DNA from: Alectoria sarmentosa
Taxonomy: Eukaryota > Ascomycota > Lecanoromycetes > Lecanorales > Parmeliaceae
DNA: 64,000 nucleotides
Direction of reading: 5' to 3'
Assembly: GCA_009733775.1 (NCBI GenBank)
Contig: WOGZ01000036.1
Span: 1-64,000 of the forward strand
Within the stretch, counting starts at the first letter, position 1, and each line of letters starts with the position of its first letter. Made by a program: the position numbers and the translations under genes. The notes below the pieces were generated by a model. That model made no database searches. It was given only the letters and a program-made list of their open reading frames with translations, and had not been told where the DNA came from. Positions 35,881-48,327 of this stretch are shown here, one piece after another.

Positions 35881-37831
35881 TCAACTGTCTCCGATGTAAC
35901 ACAACGCTCCGTTTCCTTGCACGTACCAATCATCGCTGCCCACGGAGGTGTTGGCGTAGAAGACGTGGTCCGGATCATACTTGGCCTTGATGGAGTACAG
36001 TCGTTGGTAGTTGGAGCCGTAGAAGGATTGTTTCCAGTCCACCTCGCGGTTATCGGCCTGCAATACAGAGTTAGAAATAAGCGTTCACATGACTTGTGGA
36101 ACAAGACTGCATCGGAAGGCTGGATTTACCTCGCTCAAGTAGCAGCCCGAATCCGGCGCAACGGCCGCGAGAGCGGGGACCCATTTTTCAGTCATCTGCC
36201 GCGCGTTGACCGACATCTCGGTAAGATTTGCACCCTCAGGCCAATAACTGGAAATCGATGATTAGAAAACGATCTCAGTTCTGCTCATGGGGAAATGAAT
36301 AGAAACTCACGATTCCAGGACCATAGTGACGGCAGCTTCCCTCCACGACGGGTGGACTGAGTTGTACACGTCGTTGCCGACCACAGACGAGGATACATTG
36401 ATTCCTATACTCACGGCAAACACTCCATCCTCAGTGATACTGCGCAGAGCCGCAGTCAAGTCGTCGTTGTGATTGTCAATGACCGAGCGAGGGATGAAGC
36501 GGCCTCCATACTGGCCATTTTCGACTGCTTGACCTGGGTTTGGCTCGATGAGGGTGTTGTAGTACTGAAGGAAACCTGGAAACTCGGTGATTGTTTTTGT
36601 ATAGTTAATGCCAACTTTGCCGAGATAGTCCAGAAATGGCTGCACAAGCTCCGTGGCTTGGTTCGCATGCATGTCCGGGAGTGTCAGAGGCGTCAACACA
36701 AACGACGTGTTGGTGATCTCTGCGAAGGAATAACCGCCGGCGGCGGTGTAGCCAGGCACCTGGGTATGGAAGTAGCCAATAGCGTCGAAGAAACGATCCG
36801 GGTTGGTGCCATCATTGCTGAAGTCGAGATCAACAGCCGTGACAGGGCCGTCCGGGTGGGTTTTGATAGTGAGGGAATAGACGACGCCATAAGAGCCACC
36901 GCCTCCTCCGCTCAAAGCCCAATAAAGATCCGAGTTTTCTGTGCGAGAAGCTGTCAAAAAGTGACCCCGACCGTCGACGACCTCCCATTCCAAAGCATTA
37001 TCTGCGCTGAGGCCAAACTTTGAGTTCAGAGCTCCGTGACCACCAGCTTGGGTATAACCGCCGACAACACCTACAGTGGCACAGTCGCCGCCTACCACGG
37101 TCAAGCCTTCTTTACTCGCGGCCTTATATGCGTCCCAGACTTGAACCCCGGCACCAAGCTTGACAGCACCCCCTTTGTAATGCGGTCCGTCGTAGTTGAG
37201 AAACTGGATGTCTTTCATGTGATGAGTCCATATCGCAAGGGAGCCTGCCCCAGTCGATTTGCCCAAGTAGCTATGACAACCTTATTAGCGATGATGCTCA
37301 CATCGGAGCCTAAGATGGGTGTCGACATACTCGTGACCGGTATTTCTGACAGCAAGACGTATGTTTTTGGCTTTAGTGAATGCGATTGTGGCGCTGAAAT
37401 CGGACGGCTGCGACGCATTGACTGCGTACGAGACCAGGTTTCCAAGCGTACACTGCTCACTCTCGGGTGTGAAAGGATCACAAGTATTATTGTAAACAGC
37501 AGGTGCCATGACGGAAGACGAAGATTGATCGCTAAGATTTATTCAGGTCATCCAGGCCGCACAACCGTATGACTGGGCGTACTTACTGCAGGGATGCATT
37601 TGTCCACTGGCTTTGCAGATACTGACAAGTGGCTGCGTTGTAGTTGGGGGCATGACAAGGTGAACCAAGCGGTATGGTAGCAACGAGCTTTCCTCCAATC
37701 GATTTATTGAAATTTCCCCACTCTTCGGTTGAAGGCCAACAGGCATCTGAAGGCATGCAGTGACATGACGGAGAAGGGGCTGCGGCGCCAAGAAGAACGA
37801 GAGAGCAGACGGCAAAGATGATCTTGAACAT
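35881..37831 (-). CDS. Secreted FAD-linked oxidase, berberine-bridge / isoamyl alcohol oxidase type
   Basis: Five exons (37,831-37,587; 37,531-37,331; 37,270-36,311; 36,247-36,130; 36,057-35,881) with four GT-AG introns of 56-72 bases give an uninterrupted 566 residues. Residues 1-18 are a signal peptide (MFKIIFAVCSLVLLGAAA). The N-terminal Cys-rich part (CHCMPSDACWPSTEEW) is typical of fungal isoamyl alcohol oxidase (MreA)-like proteins. The PCMH FAD-binding fold follows. The motif RNTGHDYLGKSTGAGSL puts His148 in position for 8-alpha-histidyl FAD attachment, and VVGGDCATVG puts Cys212 for 6-S-cysteinyl attachment, so bicovalent FAD is predicted. The C-terminal BBE segment is present (WKQSFYGSNYQRLYSIKAKY, then DPDHVFYANTSVG). 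It probably oxidises an alcohol or sugar outside the cell with O2; the substrate is unknown. It appears intact. Confidence 0.92.
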
Positions 37832-38179
37832 GTTGCAATGGCCGAATCGAAAGACGGTATGAACTCTAGCCGTTATTCTAATGCCGAAAGAAAGGTACGG
37901 GAAACTCAGAACCCACAGGTCAAGTCTTCCATCTTATACCACGTGCCTAGCGCCTGTTTGCAGCTTGGTCATTGCATGAGAAATACCGCGTTGCGGCGTA
38001 GAAGTCAACCTTACCACATCCCGAGGAATACTACACCACCAACATATACGACTTTGCGGCGCAGAAGTCAATCTTACCACATCTATATATACTGTATTAC
38101 CAACACGTTCCCAGGCTGAAGCTGCTATCGTGTCTATCCAATCTCGGGCACGACAGACGGCAGAAGGATGAGATCCAGA

Positions 38180-39295
38180 AGGGGGATCCGCATAAACTCG
38201 GCCGTCTAGGCGTGTACATCACACCTAGGAAAAGCAGAGCTGAGGATTGTGGCAGAGCAGAGGTACACGAGTATGGATTGTCTACTTATTGGATAACAGT
38301 GATGCCGTAAATTACAAAGGGGCCCGAACTTACCTGACTGCTGAGAGATCCAACTGATCTCATGAGATGTCGAATTCGAGACTGAAGACAGGCGTCAACA
38401 GGGGCATAATCACATGGTATCCAGTGCAAGGGTCATCGGGCAAATACGAGACGATAAATCTAGGTCGGAAATGGCTAACACGAGGAACGACTGCGGGAGA
38501 TGCGTGTAATTTCATTAGGTGCATTGTCCACCAGACCGAGGAAAAGCAAATATGATGATTGTGGCGAGCAGAGGGAGGCGTAAGGCGCTTCCTATTCGGG
38601 AGACCAAAGCGATGCCATGAATAACGAAGGAGCTTGGACCTAATTGACAGCTGAAGGATCCGTCTGATTTCATTGGATAACGGATTCGAGACCTGGGACA
38701 GATATCAAAAGAGACACAATCATGCTATAATCAATATGAGGGGCGTCGAGCGAACATGAGAGCATATCGAAGGTCAAGACAAAGCTAGATCGAAAAAAAC
38801 AATCAAGCCTGTCCTTCGATGGACAGTCGCATATCGTCAATTTCTGACACAATTCACAGCTGTTATCCCGGTCAAGGTTACACGAAGAATGCGCCAGGCA
38901 GCGATATATAGGAACATGAGACGAACGGATAAAGCGACGTCGGAATCAACGAAGGGGCTTGGGCTTAGCTGACAGATGAAGGATTCGTGTGATCATTTCA
39001 TATGTCAAGTTCGAGATCTGAGACAAATATCAGCAGTTGCACACCCACGTGGTATTTAGTACACGGGCCGTCGAGCGAACACAATGCATATCGGAGGCTA
39101 AGGTTAAGGTGAATCTAGATCGCAAAGGGTACATACGATGCGAGGAACGATCCTCTCATGCAAGGAACGATCAAGCCCATGCGCCACGAACCATTAATCT
39201 CTTACAACATCCTACGCTCTTATCCCGGTCAGCGTTGCACGAAGGATGCGTCAGGAAGCGAAATGCAGGGAAATGGGACGGGCGGGGTAAGATGT
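38180..39295 (+). repeat. Diverged tandem repeat, unit about 310-325 bp, three copies plus a partial fourth
   Basis: The word series GATGCCGTAAATTACAAAGG, GATGCCATGAATAACGAAGG and GACGTCGGAATCAACGAAGG recurs at 38,301, 38,611 and 38,936. Each is followed by a shared GCTGA(G/A)(A)GATCC-like block, a TTCGAGA block, and further matching words (GTCGAGCGAACA in copies 2 and 3; TATCCCGGTCA at ~38,862 and ~39,221). Copies differ by many substitutions, so the array is old. A separate direct repeat of about 28 bases (GCGGCG(T/C)AGAAGTCAA) lies at 37,994 and 38,055. No coding potential is evident. Confidence 0.8.
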
Positions 39296-42200
39296 AAGAT
39301 AGGAGCATGTGTTAGTATTCATTGTCATGATACGACGTCGATGAAGACCTGAAGTCAGCAAGGCTACCCATTGAAATCGCGCCAACCAAAAGACCAATAA
39401 TTTCTTTTCGCAAGTGTCGAGGACTCCGATGCTCCGAGATTGCTTATCCTGCTTACCTACTAGATTAAGTCCTGCTTACTTACTTAAGCGAAAGGATTTC
39501 TGTTTTAGTACAAGCGTGGCTGCATCTGCTCTGGGAAGCGGTATCAGCAAGGCGTTATTCAGAGGAATGGAAGTGTGGGTCACGAGTGGTTTGGAGATCG
39601 GATGTCGTTGTCTGAAGGTTCATGTCTGTCTACAGTACCCTCATTCGTATGCCGAGCAATGCGTATTCTCGTCCGTCCATTGGCTCGGGAGAAGTCTGCT
39701 GAAACTTAGCGCAAAGTCATCCTGAGCTCTCAATCGAGGAATGCAGCTCAAAAACCTCGTTGCCACCAGACGCTGAGAAATGTAGACTTCGGTGTCACAG
39801 TCCTTTGAAAGATCCCTTTTTCGAGCTAACTTGAAACCCTGTCGAATGACCACTATGCTCGCATGCTACGTCCTATCAGGATAGGTGCAGGTACCGCTCA
39901 TCCACTAAGTGATCCTGGAGTCTCGCAAGGTGTCCTTCATTCAGCGGAGGCGCAGAGACCGCTTTAGTTTAGAATTGTGTCCGAAGACGAATACTGCCAT
40001 GAAACAGCATATTCGTCCCCAACACAAAAGAGCTCAGCGAACTCGCAAGAAAAAAGCAACATTGGCAGCCTCTTGATCCCCCCCAGACCTCTTTGATGAA
40101 CTCTTCCATCCAAACCGGCACCTTTTTCGCCATCTTCTCTCATAGCCCGCCTCTCGCTATGACTGGGCCGGGCAAAATAAATTTTATGCGCAAACCCTCG
40201 GGTTCACTCAAAAGTAGTAGCTCTTGCAGGTGTTGCAATTGGGCCGCTTTGCAAAGCCTATACACCACACAAGGGAGGGCGGGGGAAACGGCAAAATCCC
40301 CGACCTTTGACGGACGGAGCCCTGGATGATGATTGAGACGCGGGAGGATCTATCCATATGAGGCATGTAGTCGTTAATCCGGTCGGCGATGACCAGGATG
40401 TCTACGTTGATGCTTTGCTCCCAGGCTTCGAGGCCGCTGTCCATGCGCATTGGGGAGGCTGATGAGCTCGCAACCAGCTTCCAAAGACGGCCTCTTGGGT
40501 ATCGTAGCAATTCATTTTATTAAGACAACTGGTTATCCATACCACTTGCAATCACCGCGTCCAAACCCTCAAATTTGTTCGCAGAGCCTGCACTCAGTCA
40601 CCAAGCGCTACAGGGGAGTAAGATATGCAGAGCCGTGTCGACAGCTGTGGTTTTGTTCGTTGCGGGGACAGTCTTGAGGAAGTCGGCAACTTCATAGTGA
40701 GCGGCATAGCGTGTTGACTACTGTTGTATGAGACGTCGGCTCTTTTAAAGAGGACTTCTTCGACCATTTGGCGTGCCATGCCACGGGTACCAACTGTGGA
40801 AGACCATGTCACATTAGTCATACACCTTTGGCCGTGTCTTCAGCAGTGCATCAGAGACTGGATAAGGTAGAAAAGACGAAAGATGAGAGCCTTTTCAAAA
40901 CGAGACGTGTCTTTTCATTAATCAGCAGATGCGGGCTGACTAAGCAACTTTTTTTCCCCCTCTTTTGCACTCCGAGACTCCAGATAATTAGCGTGACTTC
41001 CGCATTTGCGAAAAAGAAAGAACAAAACTCCACTATGCTCTTCCAACATCATTGACCCGTTCCTCTTGCCCTCTCTTTTAGGCTTCATAAATCATCAGCT
41101 GGCGGGCGCGATTCGCGCTCATGGCCCTTTCATCTTGTGCTCGATCATCATCAGCGTCAGCGCCCTGATGCTGAGATTCTTTCACTTTCTCAATTCGTTC
41201 TCGAACATGTCGGCTGTCGTCGCCACCGAATTTTCCGCTCGAAAAGAGCACCGATTAGTAAGGCAGTCAAAGTTGGACAATTCCCAACATGCTAAAGGCC
41301 ACAAAGTGAGAAAGAGCAATTAGGATATGAAGTTGTTTTTATTGTTTTATGAGAGGAGATAGGGGAGCCTCCGCTTCGACGCACTGCTACACTGCATGGT
41401 ACAATCACCGAGGCTACGTCGTACGTAGACCCGAAATTCTCACACAGCTTCACCGCCCTCAAAGTAGTCAGGCCAAAGCCTCTTTTGTCCGCAATTCCGA
41501 TAGCCCCGACCCTGTCGTGTAGACTTCGTTCAACGCTCGAGAAACAGGGGGAGAACCATCCCCGGAATACAATCTGAATACCCTCACCTCGCTTCTGCTC
41601 GTGTATGTTTCGGCTTAAGGTGTACGATTGCAGTAATCCAAATGCAAAGGGAAAAGAGGGATAGATCCATCTCGCTCGCCGGGACCCGTCACACCCTGAC
41701 CATCCAAAGTTATGTCTTAATCAAAATATCAAAGATTCTGAGTCAATCGATTCAACTCTCGCGACCCTGAGTTTAGAGCGGTTCGGAGTTCAGAGTTTTG
41801 AATAAGTTAACCCATCGAGGCTGGCTACAAGTTCAAAAACATCGAAATGAAAGAGCTATCGACGATCCTAATTACTAATACCGCTCCATCGACAGAGACT
41901 CAATTTCATTTCCCTTCGCATAATCATAATTAACGTCGAGGGTGTCAAGGTGGGCGCAGTTGCACGCGACCGGATTGTTGATCAGATGACGAAAAAATCG
42001 TGCAGACGTGGCGGCGATAGGGTCGATATACTGGTATGTGGGCGTGTCGGATTAGGTGGGATTGATCTTGGTTTCACTGCAGAGCAGCTACTTATCCCCA
42101 GCACCACGAAAAGGTGTCAGTCCAAACTGGGGCGAGTGAGAAAGAGCAATGGGACCCGTTGCCAAGCTGTTCGGCAAAAGGCGAGGAAAATTCACGCCTA

Positions 42201-42355
42201 GCATTGGAGGCGGCATTTTTTTGAAAGTCTCTTCATGGAAGGAAGTGGAAAGGCTGTACGTAGTTTCACTGTGCTCTGAGCTTGCATCCAGAACAACATT
42301 CAAAACTGCAAATTTCTACTTTTCGAATTTTCGCTGGGTCTGCCCCCATTGACTG
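39296..42355. other. Intergenic region, no gene supported
   Basis: Short overlapping frames only. The 13-base word GTGAGAAAGAGCA occurs at 41,307 and 42,136. A frame at 42,149-42,352 (+) precedes the ABC transporter relic, but I see no transporter motif in it. Confidence 0.4.
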
Positions 42356-43320
42356 ATCCCACCAGGCTACCGCAAGATCCTACTGCACCACCAGTTGTTG
42401 CTGAAAGATTTCTCCGGCACCGTCGCCGCTGGAGAGATGCTGCGAGTCATTGAAAAGCCCGGAAAATGGTTGCACCACCTTTCGCAAGAGCACAAAAAGG
42501 CATTGGGCAAAGTCAGCTATGGCAGCTGATTTGCGAAACACATGGCCAAGAAAGGAGTGGCAGAGACCACATTCTATGGTACGTTTGGACTCAGGGATAG
42601 TGCTTTGTCAAAAGAACTTGGCTTCTCACATGTCTCACAGCTGGCATTGATGATCATTTTACATTTCTGACCATGTAGAGAAGTTTGGGACAAGTATCTC
42701 GAGATCGCTCACTCTTCTAATGGCTAGATCAAGGCTGACGCTGTGTTAGATTCCCTGTGTGGTCTCGCTGGGATAAGACGGCGTCCCAGTCCCAGGTTGA
42801 TGATGCTAACACGCAGCGCACGAAGCTTGATGGTCTCGATAAGCTGTTAGTCACTCAGGTGAAAAATGTATACGTTCGAGGGATAAGTGGAGGTGAAGAA
42901 ATACCTGTCTCTTTCCCTATAATAATCGGAATCGGTCTAGGGCCAGTCATTAGGGTGGTTGATTTGTGAGAGAAAATGGAGGGGTTGACATTTTGTCGAG
43001 GGATACTTTGCTTGGAAAATTGTACGAGCGGACTCGACTCATCCATTGCCCTACTACTAGAAACATTGTTGAGAAACCAAACACGTTCGATACAGTCGTT
43101 GTTCATGTTTGCATCATACCCATTATATCCAGTCCTTGAGCCGACCCTTCAATCCATGGCAGAATTACAGACTATATCTGCCTGGCGATCATTGGCCCTC
43201 AAACATAAGAGCTACCAATTCTACAAACCAGGAGCCTATGTGTTGCACATCACTATTGTTATTTCTTTGTTCATGTGCTATTCATGGATAGTACGCAGCA
43301 CCTATGGGTAAAACATTTAT
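42356..43320 (+). pseudogene. Relic of a PDR-type ABC transporter
   Basis: Fragments of the first half of a pleiotropic-drug-resistance ABC transporter appear in order. ILLHHQLLLKDFSGTVAAGE, then MLRVIEKPGK, marks where the Walker A loop should be, but the Gly-rich GxxGxGK core is lost. Then KHMAKKGVAETTFYG; YVRGISGGEE at about 42,870 (ABC signature); NCTSGLDSSIALLLETLL (D-loop and following helix); and KHKSYQFYKPGAYVLHI leading into the first membrane helix. These sit in different frames with multiple stops. A hydrophobic frame to 43,680 (FTFYIYILSFLLLSTTTLMM) may extend it. The usual gene is over 4 kb, so this is also a large truncation. Confidence 0.7.
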
Positions 43321-43857
43321 CCAGAAACAGTGTAATTAACGATACTGCCGCACCACTCATCGCGTGGAAAAAAACATCCATCAATAGTATGTATCATTAA
43401 CAGATATTGTCGTTACCTATGAAACCCATGTCGTCGGTGAATTATGGCAGTGCCAACGCAACACTGTTCGAGATTATACCCCATTGTTCTCTTTCAATCC
43501 ATATCAGTAATCGAGTTAAGGCAGTCCGGCCCTGATCTTCCGAATACCGATACCTCGCTGCTATCTTCATTGTTTGACTTTACCTTTTATATCTACATCC
43601 TCTCCTTCCTTTTGCTTTCAACAACTACTTTGATGATGTTGGTTTCAAAAAGATCGCCAGTCATACAACACTCAAACTAACCAACGCTGAAAGAATATAT
43701 AATGCGTATACATCGTTTGGACGGTAAAGAGAATGAGATGATGACGACACGTGAGACATCTTGAGATGTTTTAGTAGGGACGAATGCTCATAGGTACAGT
43801 TACAAGACTAACAGACAATTCAAGATACAGGCGAGCTGGTCAGGTGATCCTAACACT

Positions 43858-44242
43858 TCACTTTCTCCCCCACTTGAGAGGGTTCTTCCCCTTGGTCCGC
43901 GAGGCTTGTGCACGGCTTTCTTCTAATTCTCGTTCTCGCCTTGCTTTCTTCTCATCTGCGGCCGCGTTGGCTTTTTTCTTGGCTTGCTATCGCTCGAAAA
44001 TCAGCCCTTTTACGTTTCATTCATCATGCAACGATTCCAAAGCTCACCTCGGCGCGCTGCTCGCATTTGATACAGCCATCTCTATTCATGTAGATCCAGC
44101 CCTTGCATTCGGGCACCCGGCACTGTATCTGGTGCGTACGACAACACCCGTTTGCGATATAGCGGGGGCCCATCTTGACATAAGGCTTTACCTTTGCACC
44201 GGGACAGTGGTGCGTTGTTCCCGTACCTGGAGGCTGAGGCAT
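43858..44242 (-). CDS. Small Cys-rich (putative zinc-binding) protein with basic coiled tail
   Basis: Two exons (44,242-44,048 and 43,986-43,858) joined by a 61-base GT-AG intron encode 107 residues. The N-terminal half has clustered His and Cys (TTHHCPGAK, NGCCRTHQIQC, PEC, GCIKC), suggesting a zinc-binding fold. Exon 2 encodes a Lys/Arg/Glu-rich helix (QAKKKANAAADEKKARRERE) and a basic end (LKWGRK). I choose the ATG at 44,242 because the upstream frame is low in similarity to any fold and lacks motifs. Family not recognised; a nuclear or RNA-associated role would fit the composition but is a guess. It lies 355 bases downstream of the kinase-like gene on the same strand. Confidence 0.7.
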
Positions 44243-44596
44243 CGTGTCAGTAGGGCTGTTGAAGCGGATTTTATATATATACGGGTACAAGCGATCGAGT
44301 GGATTCAGGAGTTTGAGAGAGGCAAGCGATACGGCATCCATGATGATGAGGTACCGCTTGTTTTTGAGGACTAGAGGAAAACGCTGGCTTTGTTCTAGTC
44401 CTTCATTAGATAAAGCGAAATCCTTTGAAAAAGCGAAATCCTGTTCAGAGCAGGGAGTCGTTTGCGGTAAGCTGCTTTTGTCAGATACAGAAAGGAACCG
44501 ATGCACGGCTGAACGAAATGTGAGCGTATCTGCAACTGACTACGCTTACATCAATGCAACCTGAAAGATCCCATTCCTTGATTCAGTATCGAGCAG

Positions 44597-46231
44597 TCAC
44601 TCAGACATCTTATCCTGCCCCACGTCATCCGAAACCTCGTCTTGACTTTTATCGCTGCGAGGAGAGCCTTTGCCACTCTTGTCATCCTTGCCGGAATTCA
44701 TCTCTGAATCATAGAACGTTGCCCATTCTTTCAAGAACTTGACAGCCTTTTTTGGGGCTTCGCCATCTTGAAGACCGTGCTGAGCAAAGTAGAATAGCTC
44801 TCGCGCCAACCGATACTCTGGTCTATAAGCAAGCCATGTCCAATCGAACCCAACGATGTCATCGAACAACTCCTTGATCTGCTCCTGTTCTGGAGTCAAT
44901 GGCGTGCTTCTCGCCTCGCTTTCCTCTACATCGTAGCATTTTTGATCGGTCCAAAGCCAAGAAAGCGGAGCGCAGGAGACGAACGTTGGAGCGAAGACAG
45001 CGCTGTCCCAGTCGACAATGCCCGAGATAGTCAGTGAGCTGTTTGGTAGAATCTGTACCATGACATTGCGGGCTGCAAGATCAAAATGACACAGGCAATT
45101 CTGGCCGTCGCCTAGGATACCAAGCGAATCCATCTGCTTAGCCACTTGCACGAATTGAATTTGGTAGTCCCAGTAGAGTATTTGTGCGGGATTAGCGAGC
45201 AGCTCGTTCGCCAACCAACGCCCAAATTGCGTTCCGAACCAATCAATCGGGGTGTGAGTCGCGGCGTCATCACCTTCTTCATGGGTGCGATGAGGGATCT
45301 TTGCCCTCCAGTCGTCGTCATAGGGAGACTTTATGTCGAATGGGCGGACACTGAACTTTTGGGCTCCGTCCGCCGACGGAGAGGCCTCGACAAGACCCGG
45401 TGTAGATTTCTTTACAGCCTGTAACGCAAGAATGATTTTTCCCATCTCCTGGGCAACTGTACAGCGTTGCTCATGGGTGAGCTTGTCCCAAATTGTATGC
45501 AGCGAAACTCCTGGCAGTCGACTTTGTACCACGTAGCCACTCTCAAGAGGGTTTCTGGTCGTCGCATCGAAGCTGATAACATGTGCAATTGGAATGGTAG
45601 TATTCTGGCGGACGTAGCGCAAAATGGCAACTTCGCGCTCAATGTGCCCAAAATCCGCCATCTGTGGCCGTGGAACCCTCAATACGAAATGCTTTGCATC
45701 GTTGACACCAGCGTCTTTGATTGTTATGCCGACGATTCGGTTATAGGTGCCACCAGCCAAGCGCTCAATGATGAATTCTTTCTCGGAAGACGGGAACAGA
45801 AAGCGGCGCAATCTCTTGACCCGCACGGCACCGAGAATACGATCTTTTGCCACGCCACTGACACGGCGTTCACGAGTTCCTATCCGAGACTCGGCAGGCC
45901 AGATTATATGGCACAGCTCCTTAATACGAGTTCGGTACTCATCAAATGGCTCTTGGCTGTATTTGAGAGTAGAAGTCCGCGAATCAATCGAGATGCTGGA
46001 GCTAATCGTGGAGGACTCGTGGGCTGGCGCCAGTATCTCTTCAAAACCGTTCGGTGGTATTCTTAGAGCTTCACCGCCGCGAGTATCTATACTGTCCGAA
46101 TTTGCAAGTGCAGTGGACTCGTCGGCCGGGTTTAAAAAATCTTCAGGATCACTTGGCGGCCTGATGAGCGCTCCATTACCGAGGGAATCCTCATTATCTG
46201 CAGGCGATGACGTTGTCAACTCCATGCTCAA
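44597..46231 (-). CDS. Phosphotransferase-family (aminoglycoside phosphotransferase fold) kinase-like protein
   Basis: One uninterrupted frame of 544 residues. After an acidic, Ser-rich, probably disordered N-terminus (~1-90), the kinase-like domain shows a Gly-rich loop (IERLAGGTYNRIVGI), a beta-3 strand (HFVLRVPRP), the conserved helix (IEREVAILRYVRQNT), a long insertion, the catalytic loop HFDLAARNVMV (HxDxxxxN; Asp and Asn present), and the metal-binding IVDWDSAVFAP. These are the APH (choline-kinase-like) family hallmarks found in large fungal lineage-specific expansions. The C-terminus is a Lys/Asp/Ser-rich tail (GKDDKSGKGSPRSDKSQDE). A phosphate acceptor cannot be predicted. The gene appears intact and intronless. 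Confidence 0.85.
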   Translation of the reverse strand: MSMELTTSSPADNEDSLGNGALIRPPSDPEDFLNPADESTALANSDSIDTRGGEALRIPPNGFEEILAPAHESSTISSSISIDSRTSTLKYSQEPFDEYRTRIKELCHIIWPAESRIGTRERRVSGVAKDRILGAVRVKRLRRFLFPSSEKEFIIERLAGGTYNRIVGITIKDAGVNDAKHFVLRVPRPQMADFGHIEREVAILRYVRQNTTIPIAHVISFDATTRNPLESGYVVQSRLPGVSLHTIWDKLTHEQRCTVAQEMGKIILALQAVKKSTPGLVEASPSADGAQKFSVRPFDIKSPYDDDWRAKIPHRTHEEGDDAATHTPIDWFGTQFGRWLANELLANPAQILYWDYQIQFVQVAKQMDSLGILGDGQNCLCHFDLAARNVMVQILPNSSLTISGIVDWDSAVFAPTFVSCAPLSWLWTDQKCYDVEESEARSTPLTPEQEQIKELFDDIVGFDWTWLAYRPEYRLARELFYFAQHGLQDGEAPKKAVKFLKEWATFYDSEMNSGKDDKSGKGSPRSDKSQDEVSDDVGQDKMSE

Positions 46232-48327
46232 AGATGGTGGACGCAGATAGCTGTTTGAACATCTTGATGGATCTTGCAGCTGAATCTTGTATGGAAGAAG
46301 CTGACGCGGGCAATTTTCAAACTTTTCAACAAAGAAAACATTGGGTCATTGTCCGATCTCCGCATGCATGCGGTTTGAACGAAACAATCCTGCGGACTGA
46401 TATGCAAATGAAAGGAAATTGAAACACAAGGAATGTGCCAAGGAACAGAAAATGCCTCAGACCGCTGGTTTCTGAAGTAGTTGGTACTATTTTGGAGGTA
46501 GCTACAACAGATCTCCTGTTGGGATATGTAGAACGTTGCTAGTAAGACAATCCTGTCTCTCTCTACAAACCCTTCTATTCTGACATATAGGCGCAAGCTT
46601 GGGACAAGGGGTGCGTGGGTGTATTGGTAATCGGACCTGCTTAGTCATAGCCAATGGTGAGACATCAAGCGCATTATAAATTTATACTCTTTTTTCCAAA
46701 GCACATCCTGCAATCAGCATTCTTCCAAGTCTGGCGAGTATGTTTCCGAATATGTGTATTGAAAAATTGCGAATGCAAGGGCAACTCAACTTGACCGATA
46801 CGGTTCTTCAGCAAGAGGAGGACTTCTGATGGCCCCATGAGGAATTGGCAAAGAAAAGGACACACTTGAGGCACACTCTATCTCTCAGGGTACATCTTCA
46901 ATTCCTAAAATTCTCCAAGTCTGACTAAACGGCCGTGTTTGTGGGAGCGTTCCCCGAGCACAGCTTCTGGACTGAGAGACTAGCTTCGATATTGGGTCGT
47001 ACTCGACTCATCTTGCTACTTATACAGCCGCCCAATTGGAAAAGGGATCTTATGTTCTTCTCAGTGAATGATTTCTATGTAGTGAGCTTCTGCGATGTTG
47101 AAATTCGAAATGCCATTACATAAATTGTATTTATGCGCGTGCATATTTTAGTCGCAAAAGTGCTTCATCCGAGGACAGGCGTTGGGCAGTAACAAAGCCC
47201 CCGAAAGGAAGTCTAAGCGTCGAAGACAAGTTCCGCAGTGACGCCCGTTATGTCCGAAAGTCTCACACGCCAACTCGGATATGGTACGTTTGGAGGGGGT
47301 GTACCTTCGAAGTAGGGTGTTGAGCCTCGATTCTTATTCAAAAAGAAAGCTTCTTTTTTCATGGCATAGCCGAATTTACATTCTAATCGACACGGACCAG
47401 CAAGATCAAAAATCCCTTACGGCTCAAGGCGAGCGCCCAAGCCTTTCTTGAGGAGCAGCCCTACGAGCCTCTTGTGCGAGTACGAGTGGAGTTACGAATT
47501 TTTCTACAAAAACGGCAGAGGCTCTGTCTCTCTGACACAAATAGAAGGGAAAAACTCACGTGATCGCGAACTCCTAGCTACTGGTCATATCCTGCGGTGC
47601 ATCGCTCCACGGAGCAAAAGGAGTCTTACAGTCGAAAGAAACCACTACCGCAGTAAAACCTTAATCGAGGTACTGTTGAATCGATCCTTTCCGAAATCAA
47701 AGAAGAGAATACCATAATTGTGTTTGTTATGACAAATAAATGGCGATATCATATGATGAGAGCGCCACCGTGACGCCGTCTACATCATTTCCCCATCATA
47801 CGCACCCTGCTCTCCGCTCATGGAGGACTAACCCGCGGACTTCATATCCTCCAGATCATACCGAGTGTTCCTTTGCTAACTTTACATATTCATCGTGGCT
47901 CTACCAGTATGGAGACGCTAATCCAAAACACAGTATAAGGTAACACACAGGGAGCTTGGGGTTCATTCGGGGCGGCCCTTCATGGAAACGGGCGGGCAAA
48001 CATGAATTGACTTTTTCGGAGTCGCCACCACACCTGAACCAATTAGCTGGGCTCGCTCTCAGTATTGGTGACACCCACTCACCTCTTACCTCGCCAAGTG
48101 GATTCGTGGGGTCGGGCGAAAATGGATCGATTCCCCAGACCGAACATATCCAGACCGGGTAAATCAACAATATCAGCCATCTCTGGATTCGCCACGTCCA
48201 TGGAAGCTGTCTGCAAGACCAGTAGATCGAGGGAGACAAAGCTTTTGAAATCGCTTGTTTTCCCGCCCAACGACTTACCTCGTCCTATCAAAACGTCTCT
48301 CTACTCTCTGGAAGCACGATTTTCACA
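46232..48327. other. Intergenic region, no gene supported
   Basis: Short frames only, longest about 120 codons and antisense to the kinase 5' end. Sequence at 48,130-48,320 is the probable promoter of the secreted-protein gene starting at 48,328; no defined element was found. Confidence 0.45.

Noticed and set aside
30003..37831. Secondary-metabolite or catabolic cluster around the Zn2Cys6 regulator and FAD oxidase
   Set aside because: No backbone synthase, P450 or other tailoring enzyme lies nearby, and the two genes are 3.5 kb apart with nothing between them.
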